In this document: piece by piece, positions 36,688-45,699 of the stretch
Layout: each line of letters starts with the position of its first letter
How positions within the stretch are numbered: the first letter of the stretch is position 1
NCBI RefSeq assembly: GCF_900636825.1
Contig: NZ_LR134318.1
Span: 1,397,501-1,461,500 of the forward strand
Origin: Pseudomonas fluorescens
GTDB taxonomy: Bacteria > Pseudomonadota > Gammaproteobacteria > Pseudomonadales > Pseudomonadaceae
Length of the DNA: 64,000 bases
Direction of reading: 5' to 3'
Translations under genes and position numbers: made by a program
The notes under the pieces: generated by a model
The model's database searches: none
Told to the model about the DNA's origin: nothing
The model's input: the letters and a program-made list of their open reading frames with translations, nothing else

Positions 36688-38163
36688 TCAACTACCCAAA
36701 GCCTTCGAAGCCAGCCAGAACAACCCAGCCGACAGCGCCACAGTCGCTGGCAAGGTCAACACCCAAGCCAGCAAAATAGTCTTGACCGTACCGCCCTGCA
36801 GGCCGCTTTTATTGGCAACCATGGTCCCGGCGACACCCGAAGACAGCACGTGAGTGGTCGACACCGGCAGGCTGAAAATGTTGGCCATACCGATCAAGCT
36901 CGCCGTGGTGATCTGCGCCGACATGCCCTGAGAATAGGTCATGCCCTGCTTGCCGATCTTCTCGCCAATAGTCAGCACCACGCGCTTCCAGCCAACCATC
37001 GTGCCCAGACCCAAGGCCAGCGCGACCGCCAGAATCACCCAGAACGGCGCGTATTCAGTTGTGGTGGTCAGGTCTTTGCGCAGTTTGTCCAGGTCAGCCT
37101 TTTCACGGGCTTCCAGACCAGGCAATTTGCCGACTTTCTTCGCCGTATCATCCAGGCAGAGCAGGTAGCGGCGCACTTCGATGCGGCTATCCGATGACAG
37201 CGAATGGTAGTCCGCTACGCCTTTAAGCGTGTGCAGCAGGGCGGAGATGGTCGGTTCGGTCTGCTGCGGGTTGCAGCGGAACTTCTCCGGCAAGTCGCCT
37301 TCCACGCTTTTGCCCAACGCCAGGAATTCACCCAGCGAATCGGCGTTGCGCTGGTAGAACTGGCTCAGGTGCAACGTCGCGTCGCGGGTGCGTTCGATCT
37401 GGTAGGTGGTGCTGTTCAGGTCGAGCACGAACTGCGCTGGGACGATACCGATCAACACCAGCATGATCAGGCCGATGCCTTTCTGGCCGTCGTTGGAACC
37501 GTGCACGAAGCTCACGGCCATGGCCGAGATCACCAGAACCAGGCGGTTCCAGAACGGTGGGTGCTTCTTGTCGTCGATCTTGCGGCGCTGTTCCGGCGTC
37601 TTGTGCATCTTCGACAGCGGGCGCCACCACTTCAGGCCGATCAGCACCAGCGCGGCGATGAGGAAGCCGGCCATCGGCGAGAACACCAGCGAGGCGCCGA
37701 TGTCGATCGCTTTCTGCCAGTTGACGCCATCTCTCAACGGGATGTCGTTGATCAGAGCGTTGGCCAGGCCGACACCGAGGATCGAGCCGATCAGGGTGTG
37801 CGAGCTGGACGCCGGGATACCGAAGTACCACGTGCCAAGGTTCCAGGCGATTGCCGCGGCGAGCAACGAGAACACCATCGCCAGACCATGGCCGGTGTTC
37901 ACATTGATCAGCAGCTCAACCGGCAGCAAATGGACAATGGCATACGCCACGCCAACGCCGCCCAACAGCACGCCGAGAAAATTGAACACACCGGAGAAGA
38001 ACACCGCCAGGTGCGGCGGCATGGCTTTGGTGTAGATAACAGTGGCTACCGCGTTAGCGGTGTCATGAAATCCATTGATGAACTCGAAGGCGAGGACAAA
38101 CGTCAGGGCGAGCAAGAGGCTCACAAGCACCCAAGCATCCAGTCCGCTGAATAAATCGATCAT
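36688..38163 (-). CDS. pit: PiT-family inorganic phosphate transporter
   Basis: A 491-residue inner-membrane protein with about ten helices and a central hydrophilic loop (about residues 205-370). The duplicated PiT signatures are present: FINGFHDTANAVATVIYTKAM in the first half and SFVHGSNDGQKGIGLIML in the second, plus FGIPASSSHTLIGSILG and FSLPVSTTHVLSSGVAG. It imports metal-phosphate with protons at low affinity. It is monocistronic with its own terminator. Length and loop size match PitA of enterics and pseudomonads. Confidence 0.93.
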   Translation of the reverse strand: MIDLFSGLDAWVLVSLLLALTFVLAFEFINGFHDTANAVATVIYTKAMPPHLAVFFSGVFNFLGVLLGGVGVAYAIVHLLPVELLINVNTGHGLAMVFSLLAAAIAWNLGTWYFGIPASSSHTLIGSILGVGLANALINDIPLRDGVNWQKAIDIGASLVFSPMAGFLIAALVLIGLKWWRPLSKMHKTPEQRRKIDDKKHPPFWNRLVLVISAMAVSFVHGSNDGQKGIGLIMLVLIGIVPAQFVLDLNSTTYQIERTRDATLHLSQFYQRNADSLGEFLALGKSVEGDLPEKFRCNPQQTEPTISALLHTLKGVADYHSLSSDSRIEVRRYLLCLDDTAKKVGKLPGLEAREKADLDKLRKDLTTTTEYAPFWVILAVALALGLGTMVGWKRVVLTIGEKIGKQGMTYSQGMSAQITTASLIGMANIFSLPVSTTHVLSSGVAGTMVANKSGLQGGTVKTILLAWVLTLPATVALSAGLFWLASKALGS

Positions 38164-38533
38164 GAAGGTTTTCTGACCCGGTCGTAAGGGGGCGCGATTA
38201 TGCCAGAAAAGACAGGAAATCGATGCCCTCCCTGCTCATCGGTATCACTCTTCTTTCAGTTATTTTGTTGCAGCGCATTAATGCCGATTGATCTGGCTAC
38301 GCTTTTAACTCATTGATTCTATTGGAAAAAGATATCCGAGATGGGCTTTTTTACCGGCGCTCGCAAGGCTCAAACGCTTGTCTGAAATATCTGTGAAACC
38401 TGTAGGAAGCTCTCGTTAGGCCCGTGTAGCGGCGAGTTAGCCGCCGCCCGCGGGTAGCGGGCGCACATGGCATGGTCGTCACACTGCAGGGGTGAGCAAT
38501 GTGTAAGTGACCTGCGCATCTCAGATCCGCGGC
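38164..38533. other. Intergenic region upstream of pit
   Basis: A 370-base gap. It holds AT-rich promoter-like sequence near 38250-38340 and a GC-rich palindromic patch near 38425-38465 (GGCGAGTTAGCCGCC, GCCCGCGGGTAGCGGGC). I see no gene. Confidence 0.5.
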
Positions 38534-38734
38534 TCATGGCTCATCGGATTTGAGTTCCTTTTCGATTTTCTCGATTTCCTGCTTGAAGACCTGATCCTGA
38601 ACGGTGGGGCGCTTGCGCCACGCCTTGCGTTCCGGTTCTGGCTGAGCGGCGTAGGTGGTGACTTCCCCGCCGTAAACTTCCTTGTAACGTTGTTCCTGGC
38701 GCTCAAGTTCCGCGCGCAGTTCGTCTTTCGTCAC
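38534..38734 (-). CDS. Conserved hypothetical small protein
   Basis: A 66-residue hydrophilic protein starting at a GTG ([19 protein letters not shown]) with AGGTAG nine bases upstream, ending [14 protein letters not shown]. Both ends are predicted coiled or helical and very charged. The reading frame stays open upstream to 38830, but those residues look non-coding. I do not recognise a family; no neighbour suggests a role. Confidence 0.6.
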   Translation of the reverse strand: MTKDELRAELERQEQRYKEVYGGEVTTYAAQPEPERKAWRKRPTVQDQVFKQEIEKIEKELKSDEP

Positions 38735-39372
38735 AGTGCTACCTGTTTGAGTTGAGTTGAATGTCTGGTGAAACGCTCTGCAACGAGTTCCTCGAGCGGC
38801 CCCCTCGAACCGCAACACCTGAAAAGGCATCGGGTAAATCGGCAGGGCAGTTCAGGACTTCCGTGTTACAGGCGGCTACGGCACCAGATTAAAAACTGAC
38901 GCAGCATCAGTTTCCTGTTTCAGCGAGCGCTGTCGTTACATGGATCATGAGCGTCAGACGCTTGCCGGAGCTGGCCGCGATGGCATCGCGTCAGCGGATG
39001 GCGACCGAGTTCGATGAAAACGGCTGCCGGTGCGTTGCATTATAGCGGTCCATTCGGGAATGACTATCTTTGCCAAGTTAAAAACGGTTCTGGATGTGTG
39101 ATTGTTTTGTTACTCGCAAGTTTCCCGAGAAGTTGAAGTGCAGGCAAACGTTTACTTGTCAGCGTTCTGTTTTTGACGCCATTTAGTCGATCAACTAAAT
39201 CTCGATTCAAAGTTGCACAAACGTCTCAGATCGCGCGACGAGCCTTTCAGCTCCGATTGCGATTATCGACCGCCGGTTCGATAATCGCCCAATGTCGTCG
39301 GTTCGCTGCTTGAACGTTCGCCGACGAGCCGTTTGTATAGCCATTGATCCGTGCCGGACACAAGGACAAGAA
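38735..39372. promoter_or_regulatory. Long 5' region of pcaR with operator-like palindromes
   Basis: A 638-base gap without a credible gene, AT-richer than the flanks from about 39030 on. It contains a near-perfect 20-base palindrome (ATTTAGTCGATCAACTAAAT, 39181-39200) and a pair of PcaR-like boxes (39259-39290). Confidence 0.6.
39259..39290. promoter_or_regulatory. Paired PcaR-like boxes upstream of pcaR
   Basis: GTTCGATAATCGCCC (39276-39290) matches the known PcaR site GTTCGATAATCGCAC in 14 of 15 positions. GCGATTATCGAC (39259-39270) is an inverted near-copy five bases away. This fits autoregulation of pcaR. Confidence 0.7.
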
Positions 39373-40215
39373 ATGAACGATCAAATGCGCAACTCCTTCA
39401 CCTCGGTAGCGCCACCGATTGTCGCCTCGCCGGCCAAGCGGATTCAGGCGCTGACCGGTGACCCGGATTTCATGACCTCGCTGGCCCGCGGGCTGGCAGT
39501 GGTGCAGGCATTCCAGGAGCGCAAACGCCATCTGACCATCGCGCAGATCAGCCACCGCACGGAAATCCCCCGCGCCGCCGTGCGCCGGTGCCTGCACACG
39601 CTGATCAAACTCGGCTACGCCACCACGGACGGGCGCACTTATTCATTACTGCCGAAAGTGCTGACCCTCGGCCATGCTTACCTGTCGTCGACGCCGCTGG
39701 CGGTGTCTGCTCAGCCTTACCTCGACCGCATGAGCGAGCAACTGCACGAAGCCTGCAACATGGCCACGCTGGAGGGCGACGACATTCTCTATATCGCGCG
39801 CTCGGCGACGACGCAGCGCCTGATTTCCGTGGATCTGTCGGTCGGCGGACGCTTGCCCGCCTATTGCACATCGATGGGCCGAATCCTCCTGGCGGCACTG
39901 GACGACACGTCATTGGGCGAATACCTCGACCACGCCGAACTCGTCGCCAAAACCAGCCGCACGATTCATACGCCCGACGCTTTGCTTGAATGTCTGCAGG
40001 AAGTACGGCAGCAGGGCTGGTGCATCGTCGATCAGGAACTCGAGCAAGGTCTGCGCTCGATTGCCGTGCCGGTCTACGACGCCTCGGGCCAGGTGGTGGC
40101 GGCGCTCAACGTCAGCACCCATGCCGGCCGCGTCAGCCGCACCGAGTTGGAACAGCGCTTCCTGCCCGGGCTGCTCAGCGCCAGTCGCGATCTCAGTGCG
40201 CAATTGTTTGCCTGA
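39373..40215 (+). CDS. pcaR: IclR-family regulator PcaR
   Basis: A 280-residue activator of protocatechuate genes that responds to beta-ketoadipate. The winged helix is at about residues 30-90 (FMTSLARGLAVVQAFQERK, TIAQISHRTEIPRAAVRRC) and the effector domain at about 100-275 (GRLPAYCTSMGRILLAAL). The sequence is very close to what is known of P. putida PcaR. The ATG at 39373 has AAGGACA eight bases upstream. It heads the pca island, before pcaK. Confidence 0.95.
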   Translation: MNDQMRNSFTSVAPPIVASPAKRIQALTGDPDFMTSLARGLAVVQAFQERKRHLTIAQISHRTEIPRAAVRRCLHTLIKLGYATTDGRTYSLLPKVLTLGHAYLSSTPLAVSAQPYLDRMSEQLHEACNMATLEGDDILYIARSATTQRLISVDLSVGGRLPAYCTSMGRILLAALDDTSLGEYLDHAELVAKTSRTIHTPDALLECLQEVRQQGWCIVDQELEQGLRSIAVPVYDASGQVVAALNVSTHAGRVSRTELEQRFLPGLLSASRDLSAQLFA

Positions 40216-40222
40216 GGAAGCT

Positions 40223-40255
40223 GTTCGATAAACGCACAGTGTTGCGTTTATCGAA
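40223..40255. promoter_or_regulatory. Paired PcaR-like boxes / palindrome before pcaK
   Basis: GTTCGATAAACGCAC (40223-40237) and GTTGCGTTTATCGAA (40241-40255) are inverted copies three bases apart, together a 33-base palindrome. As DNA it fits two PcaR sites; as RNA it would fold into a hairpin just after the pcaR stop. Confidence 0.65.
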
Positions 40256-40365
40256 TTGACGCTAAAACCCTCGGATCATTAATGTCGCGGCAGCGTCATC
40301 CGGCGCTGATGTGATGAGCCTGCCGGATTGTCGATCCCCATAATAATGACAAGAGGCAACTCACC

Positions 40366-40428
40366 ATGCGCATTCCCCTCGACTGTCTCAGCCTTCGCCC
40401 CTGTTGCCGGATGCAACGCAACGCCTGA
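40366..40428 (+). CDS. Possible 20-residue leader peptide before pcaK
   Basis: An ATG with AAGAGGCAAC eight bases upstream opens a 20-codon frame (MRIPLDCLSLRPCCRMQRNA) that ends 80 bases before pcaK. It contains three Cys codons. Such short frames with a good ribosome site can be regulatory leaders, but chance cannot be excluded. Confidence 0.3.
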   Translation: MRIPLDCLSLRPCCRMQRNA

Positions 40429-40508
40429 ATCCAATCTTCTATTCTTGTGCCCGTGCCGCTCTGTGGCCGGTCGCCGTTCGACTGCGTTTTTTGCGTGGAA
40501 TAAAAATA

Positions 40509-41855
40509 ATGAACCAGCCTCAGTCCGCTGTGGGTCACTGCCTCGACGTGCAGACCTTCATCAACGCCCAACCGATCTCGCGCTATCAGTGGCGGGTGGT
40601 GATCCTGTGTTTCCTGATTGTCTTTCTTGATGGCCTCGACACCGCCGCCATGGGCTTCATTGCTCCGGCGTTGTCGCAGGACTGGGGCATCGACCGCGCC
40701 AGCCTCGGCCCGGTGATGAGCGCCGCGTTGATCGGCATGGTCTTCGGCGCACTCGGCTCCGGCCCTTTGGCTGACCGCTTCGGGCGAAAAGTCGTACTCG
40801 TCGGTGCCGTGGTTCTGTTCGGTGCGTTCAGCCTCGCATCGGCGTACAGCACCAACGTCGAACAGCTTTTGGTACTGCGCTTTCTCACTGGCCTGGGCCT
40901 CGGCGCGGGTATGCCGAACGCCACCACGCTGCTGTCGGAGTACACCCCGGAGCGCAAAAAGTCGCTGCTGGTGACCAGCATGTTCTGCGGTTTCAACCTT
41001 GGCATGGCTGGCGGTGGATTCATTTCCGCGAAGCTGATCCCGGCTTTCGGCTGGCACGCCCTGTTGCTGATCGGCGGGATTCTGCCGCTGATCCTTGCCG
41101 TGGTGCTGCTGTTCTGGTTGCCGGAGTCGGCGCGTTATCTGGTCGTGCGTAACCGTGGCACGGACAAGGTGCGCAAAACCCTGGCGCCGATCGACCCGGT
41201 CACCGTCGCCCAGGCTGCGAGTTTCAGCGTGCCGGAACAGAAAACCGTGAAGGCGCGCAACGTGTTCGCGGTGATTTTTTCGGGCACCTATAGCACCGGC
41301 ACCTTATTGTTGTGGCTGACCTATTTCATGGGCCTGGTAATTGTGTACCTGCTGACCAGTTGGCTGCCGACGTTGATGCGCGACAGTGGCGCGAGCATGG
41401 AACAGGCCGCGTTCATCGGTGCGTTGTTCCAGTTTGGCGGGGTGCTGAGCGCGGTCGCTGTGGGATGGGCGATGGACCGCTTCAATCCGCACAAAGTGAT
41501 CGGCGTTTTCTACCTGCTGGCCGGGGTGTTTGCCTACGCCGTCGGGCAGAGCCTGGGCAATATCACCTTACTGGCGACGCTGGTATTGGTGGCGGGCATG
41601 TGCGTGAACGGCGCGCAGTCGGCGATGCCGTCGCTGGCAGCGCGGTTTTATCCAACTCAGGGCCGCGCCACCGGCGTTTCGTGGATGCTCGGCATTGGCC
41701 GCTTTGGCGCGATTCTCGGCGCATGGATGGGCGCGACGTTACTGGGCCTCGGCTGGAATTTCGAGCAGGTGCTGACCGCGTTGGTCATCCCGGCCGGTCT
41801 GGCGACTGCGGCGGTGCTGATCAAGGGCATGGTCAGTCACGCCGATGCCACCTGA
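40509..41855 (+). CDS. pcaK: 4-hydroxybenzoate/protocatechuate MFS transporter PcaK
   Basis: A 448-residue aromatic acid:proton symporter with twelve helices. The first helix carries the diagnostic LDGLDTAAMGFIAPAL (the essential DGxD motif of PcaK-type carriers), motif A is GPLADRFGRKVVLVG, and RFLTGLGLGAGMPNATTLLSEYTP follows. It brings 4-hydroxybenzoate and protocatechuate into the cell and takes part in chemotaxis in P. putida. The ATG at 40509 fits the family N-terminus MNQPQSAVGHCLDVQ; a longer frame upstream is unlikely. Confidence 0.93.
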   Translation: MNQPQSAVGHCLDVQTFINAQPISRYQWRVVILCFLIVFLDGLDTAAMGFIAPALSQDWGIDRASLGPVMSAALIGMVFGALGSGPLADRFGRKVVLVGAVVLFGAFSLASAYSTNVEQLLVLRFLTGLGLGAGMPNATTLLSEYTPERKKSLLVTSMFCGFNLGMAGGGFISAKLIPAFGWHALLLIGGILPLILAVVLLFWLPESARYLVVRNRGTDKVRKTLAPIDPVTVAQAASFSVPEQKTVKARNVFAVIFSGTYSTGTLLLWLTYFMGLVIVYLLTSWLPTLMRDSGASMEQAAFIGALFQFGGVLSAVAVGWAMDRFNPHKVIGVFYLLAGVFAYAVGQSLGNITLLATLVLVAGMCVNGAQSAMPSLAARFYPTQGRATGVSWMLGIGRFGAILGAWMGATLLGLGWNFEQVLTALVIPAGLATAAVLIKGMVSHADAT

Positions 41856-41872
41856 TATTTCGGTTTAGAGCG

Positions 41873-41949
41873 AAAAGATCGCAGCCTTCGGCAGCTCCTA
41901 CATGGGAATGCATTCCAGGTGCAGGAGCTGCCGCAGGCTGCGATCTTTT
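41873..41949. repeat. REP pair in inverted orientation
   Basis: Two inverted REP copies with a 17-base spacer, eighteen bases after the pcaK stop. Confidence 0.88.
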
Positions 41950-41984
41950 GCATTCAGCGCGCAACTTCGGATTAACAACAATAT

Positions 41985-42016
41985 GTTCGATAAACGAACA
42001 CTCAGTCGATTATCGG
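41985..42016. promoter_or_regulatory. PcaR-like boxes upstream of pcaI
   Basis: GTTCGATAAACGAAC (41985-41999) resembles the PcaR site, and CGATTATCGG (42007-42016) is an inverted partial copy. They lie about 105-135 bases before the first gene of the CoA transferase operon. Confidence 0.6.
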
Positions 42017-42118
42017 ATTGTTTGGCAGTTTTTCCAGGCTTAATCTTCAGTCACTCCGGCGCTGAACCTCGCGCCTTTTTATCACTGGCGATTCATTACA
42101 AGAACGGGAGCCCGCTCC

Positions 42119-42976
42119 ATGGCTGAGATCCTTTCGCTGCACGACGCGGTGAAGCAATTCGTCAATGACGGTGACACTGTCGCACTCGAAGGCTTCACTC
42201 ACTTGATCCCTACGGCAGCGGGTCATGAAATCATTCGTCAGGGCAAGAAAGATCTGACGCTGGTGCGGATGACCCCTGACCTGATCTACGACCAACTGAT
42301 CGGTGCCGGTTGCGCACGCAAACTGATCTTCTCCTGGGGCGGAAACCCTGGCGTGGGTTCGCTGCACCGTCTGCGCGATGCAGTCGAGAAGCAGTGGCCA
42401 CATCCTCTGGAAATCGAAGAACACAGCCATGCCGACCTCGCCAATGCCTACGTCGCCGGCGCATCCGGCCTGCCGTTCGCGGTGCTGCGCGCTTACGCTG
42501 GCTCGGACCTGCCGAAGGTCAATCCGCTGATCAAAACCGTAACGTGTCCGTTCACCGGTGAAGTGCTGGCCGCCGTGCCGTCGGTGCGTCCGGATGTGAC
42601 CGTGATCCATGCGCAGAAAGCCGATCGCAAAGGCAACGTGCTGCTGTGGGGCATTCTCGGCGTACAGAAAGAGGCCGCGCTCGCCGCCAAACGCTGCATC
42701 GTCACCGTGGAAGAAATCGTCGACGACCTCAACGCGCCGATGAACGCCTGCGTATTGCCGACCTGGGCCTTGAGCGCAGTGTGCCACGTGCCGGGTGGCG
42801 CGCATCCGTCCTACGCTCACGGTTACACCGAGCGCGACAATCGTTTCTATCAGGCGTGGGATCCGATTGCCCGCGACCGTGAGACGTTTACCGCGTGGAT
42901 CAACGAATACATCCATGGCTGCGCTGACTTCAGCGAGTTCCAGGCCAAGTTGGCCGCTGCTTCGGAGGCCAAATAA
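42119..42976 (+). CDS. pcaI: 3-oxoadipate CoA-transferase subunit A (CatI type)
   Basis: A 285-residue subunit that, with the next gene product, moves CoA from succinyl-CoA to 3-oxoadipate. GFTHLIPTAAGHEIIRQGKKDL, FSWGGNPGVGSLHRLRDAVE and the long C-terminal part (GYTERDNRFYQAWDPIARD) are those of the larger GctA/CatI-type subunits. The classical P. putida PcaI is only about 230 residues and differs in sequence. Its role follows from the surrounding pca genes. It overlaps subunit B by one base. Confidence 0.88.
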   Translation: MAEILSLHDAVKQFVNDGDTVALEGFTHLIPTAAGHEIIRQGKKDLTLVRMTPDLIYDQLIGAGCARKLIFSWGGNPGVGSLHRLRDAVEKQWPHPLEIEEHSHADLANAYVAGASGLPFAVLRAYAGSDLPKVNPLIKTVTCPFTGEVLAAVPSVRPDVTVIHAQKADRKGNVLLWGILGVQKEAALAAKRCIVTVEEIVDDLNAPMNACVLPTWALSAVCHVPGGAHPSYAHGYTERDNRFYQAWDPIARDRETFTAWINEYIHGCADFSEFQAKLAAASEAK

Positions 42977-43755
42977 TGACTTACACCACCAATGAAATGA
43001 TGACCGTCGCTGCGGCCCGGCGCCTGAAGAACGGCTCGGTGTGCTTCGTCGGCATCGGCCTGCCGTCGAAAGCCGCCAACCTCGCGCGTCTGACTTCCTC
43101 GCCAGACGTGGTGCTGATTTACGAATCCGGCCCGATTGGTGCCAAGCCGAGCGTGCTGCCACTGTCCATTGGTGACGGCGAGTTGGCGGAAACCGCAGAT
43201 ACCGTGGTGCCGACCGGTGAGATTTTTCGCTATTGGCTGCAGGGCGGGCGCATCGACGTCGGTTTTCTCGGCGCTGCGCAGGTCGACCGTTTCGGCAACA
43301 TCAACACCACCGTGGTCGGCGACTACCACGCACCGAAAGTGCGTCTGCCGGGTGCCGGTGGCGCGCCGGAGATTGCCGGTTCGGCGAAGAGCGTGTTGAT
43401 CATTCTTAAACAGTCGGCGCGCTCGTTCGTAGACAAACTCGATTTCATCACCTCGGTCGGTCACGGCGAGGGCGGTGATTCGCGCAAACGTCTGGGCCTG
43501 CCGGGCGCCGGTCCGGTGGGGATCATCACCGACCTGTGCATCATGGAGCCGGAGGAGGGTAGCCACGAATTTGTGGTCACCGCGCTGCATCCGGGCGTGA
43601 CCCGTGAGCAAGTCGTAGCCGCGACCGGTTGGGCGATCCGTTTTGCCGACTCTGTTGAAACCACCGCTGAGCCGACCGAAGTCGAGCTGACCGCGCTGCG
43701 TGATCTCGAAGCGCGCACCGCTGCCGCCCACGGCCAGGCACCGGGAGAAGCATGA
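42976..43755 (+). CDS. pcaJ: 3-oxoadipate CoA-transferase subunit B (CatJ type)
   Basis: A 259-residue catalytic subunit. Glu50 in LIYESGPIGAKP is the residue that forms the covalent CoA thioester. GFLGAAQVDRFGNINTTVVG and GAGGAPEIAGSAK are family signatures of CatJ/GctB-type proteins. Its stop overlaps the pcaF start (ATGATG). Confidence 0.9.
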   Translation: MTYTTNEMMTVAAARRLKNGSVCFVGIGLPSKAANLARLTSSPDVVLIYESGPIGAKPSVLPLSIGDGELAETADTVVPTGEIFRYWLQGGRIDVGFLGAAQVDRFGNINTTVVGDYHAPKVRLPGAGGAPEIAGSAKSVLIILKQSARSFVDKLDFITSVGHGEGGDSRKRLGLPGAGPVGIITDLCIMEPEEGSHEFVVTALHPGVTREQVVAATGWAIRFADSVETTAEPTEVELTALRDLEARTAAAHGQAPGEA

Positions 43756-44957
43756 TGCGTGAAGTGTATATCTGCGACGCGATTCGCACCCCTATCGGCC
43801 GTTTCGGCGGCGGACTGTCTGCCGTGCGCGCCGATGATTTGGCCGCTGTACCGATCAAGGCGCTGATGGAGCGCAATCCATCGGTGGACTGGAATGCCAT
43901 CGATGAAGTGTTCCTCGGCTGTGCCAACCAGGCCGGCGAAGACAACCGCAACGTGGCGCGCATGGCGTTGCTGCTTGCGGGGCTGCCGGAAACCGTGCCG
44001 GGCGTGACCCTCAATCGCCTCTGCGCTTCGGGCATGGACGCGATCGGCACGGCGTTTCGCGCCATCGCCAGCGGCGAGATGGAGCTGGCGATTGCCGGTG
44101 GCGTCGAGTCGATGTCCCGCGCGCCGTTCGTGATGGGCAAGGCTGACGCCGGGTTCTCGCGCAATATGAAACTGGAAGACACCACCATCGGCTGGCGTTT
44201 CATCAACCCATTGATGAAAGCGCAATACGGCGTCGACGCGATGCCGCAGACGGCTGACAACGTCGCTGATGACTTTAAAGTCTCGCGCGAAGATCAGGAC
44301 GCCTTTGCCCTGCGCAGTCAGCAACGTACCGCCGCCGCTCAGGCTGCCGGCTATTTCGCTGAAGAAATCGTTGAAGTGCGCATCGCCCACAAGAAGGGCG
44401 AAACCGTGGTCAGCCAAGATGAACATCCGCGCGCCGACACCACGCTGGAAGCGCTGACCAAGCTGAAACCGGTCAATGGCGCAGACAAAACCGTCACTGC
44501 CGGCAACGCCTCTGGAGTCAACGATGGCGCTGCGGCACTGATCCTGGCCTCAGCCGAAGCAGTGAAAAAACACGGCCTGACAGCCCGCGCGAAAGTGCTC
44601 GGCATGGCCAGCGCTGGCGTTGCGCCGCGAGTGATGGGCATCGGTCCGGTGCCGGCAGTGCGCAAGCTCACCGAGCGCCTCGGCGTGGCGGTCAGCGATT
44701 TTGACGTGATCGAACTCAACGAGGCGTTTGCCAGCCAAGGTCTGGCAGTGTTGCGCGAGTTGGGTCTGGCCGACGATGCGCCGCAGGTCAACCCGAATGG
44801 CGGCGCGATTGCCCTCGGTCACCCGTTGGGCATGAGCGGTGCGCGGCTGGTGCTGACCGCGCTGCATCATCTGGAAAAGACCGGTGGCAAGAAAGGTCTG
44901 GCGACCATGTGCGTCGGCGTCGGCCAAGGTCTGGCCCTGGCCATCGAACGCGTCTGA
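43752..44957 (+). CDS. pcaF: 3-oxoadipyl-CoA thiolase PcaF
   Basis: A roughly 400-residue thiolase that cleaves 3-oxoadipyl-CoA into succinyl-CoA and acetyl-CoA, the last step of the pathway. The nucleophilic Cys is in LNRLCASGMDAIG (about residue 90), the His in GGAIALGHPLGMSGARL and the second Cys in TMCVGVGQG. Two consecutive ATG codons (43752, 43755) are possible starts; the second gives the usual MREVYICDAIRTP. Confidence 0.95.
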   Translation: MMREVYICDAIRTPIGRFGGGLSAVRADDLAAVPIKALMERNPSVDWNAIDEVFLGCANQAGEDNRNVARMALLLAGLPETVPGVTLNRLCASGMDAIGTAFRAIASGEMELAIAGGVESMSRAPFVMGKADAGFSRNMKLEDTTIGWRFINPLMKAQYGVDAMPQTADNVADDFKVSREDQDAFALRSQQRTAAAQAAGYFAEEIVEVRIAHKKGETVVSQDEHPRADTTLEALTKLKPVNGADKTVTAGNASGVNDGAAALILASAEAVKKHGLTARAKVLGMASAGVAPRVMGIGPVPAVRKLTERLGVAVSDFDVIELNEAFASQGLAVLRELGLADDAPQVNPNGGAIALGHPLGMSGARLVLTALHHLEKTGGKKGLATMCVGVGQGLALAIERV

Positions 44958-44993
44958 CGCGTTGCGGCACTTATAAGAACTGAGGAAAGCGAA

Positions 44994-45698
44994 ATGTCTG
45001 ACAAGCCTGGTTACCGTCGCCCGCAGGAAGGCACGCAGCCTGAATACCTGCACCCGACGTATCAATCCACCAACCTGCGCTCGCCGTCCAAGCCTTTGGT
45101 GTACCTGCCCCATTCCCTCTCGGAAATCACCGGGCCGACCATCGGCGCCGAGCATGTTGCCGAGAAGGACAATGACCTGACCGCACAGCACGACGCCGAG
45201 CCGTTGGGCGAGCGCATCATCATCCACGGTCGCGTGCTCGACGAAGACGGTCTGCCGGTGCCAGGGATTCTGGTGGAAATCTGGCAGGCCAACGCCGCCG
45301 GCCGCTACAACCACGCCCGTGATCTGCACGACGCACCGCTGGACCCGAACTTCACCGGCACCGGGCGCACGGTCACCGATGCCGACGGCTGGTATCAGTT
45401 CCAGACCATCAAGCCTGGCGCCTATCCGTGGGGCAACCACCACAACGCGTGGCGTCCGGCGCACATCCACTTTTCGCTATTCGGGCCGAGCATCCTCACG
45501 CGTCTGGTCACGCAAATGTACTTCCCGGGCGATCCGCTGCTGGCTTATGACCCGATCTACAACTGCGTGCCGGACACTTCGGCCAAGGAGCGCCTGATCG
45601 CCAGTTTCGATCTGGACAAAACCATTCCGTCCTACGCCCTCGGTTATCGCTGGGACATCGTGCTGCGCGGGCGTGAAGCCACGCCGATGGAGAAATAA
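44994..45698 (+). CDS. pcaH: Protocatechuate 3,4-dioxygenase beta subunit
   Basis: A 234-residue subunit of the intradiol ring-cleaving enzyme that makes 3-carboxy-cis,cis-muconate. It carries the ferric iron ligands: the Tyr in AYPWGNHHNAWRPAHIHFS, the two His in the same block and an upstream Tyr (AGRYNHARD). ILVEIWQANAAGRYNH is the intradiol signature. GAGGAAAGCG lies before the ATG. pcaG follows at a one-base spacing. Confidence 0.96.
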   Translation: MSDKPGYRRPQEGTQPEYLHPTYQSTNLRSPSKPLVYLPHSLSEITGPTIGAEHVAEKDNDLTAQHDAEPLGERIIIHGRVLDEDGLPVPGILVEIWQANAAGRYNHARDLHDAPLDPNFTGTGRTVTDADGWYQFQTIKPGAYPWGNHHNAWRPAHIHFSLFGPSILTRLVTQMYFPGDPLLAYDPIYNCVPDTSAKERLIASFDLDKTIPSYALGYRWDIVLRGREATPMEK

Positions 45699-45699
45699 G

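Noticed and set aside
38370..38410. Possible Pho box upstream of pit
   Set aside because: Only loosely similar CTGT repeats (CTGAAAT, CTGTGAA, CTGTAGG); match too weak to claim PhoB control.
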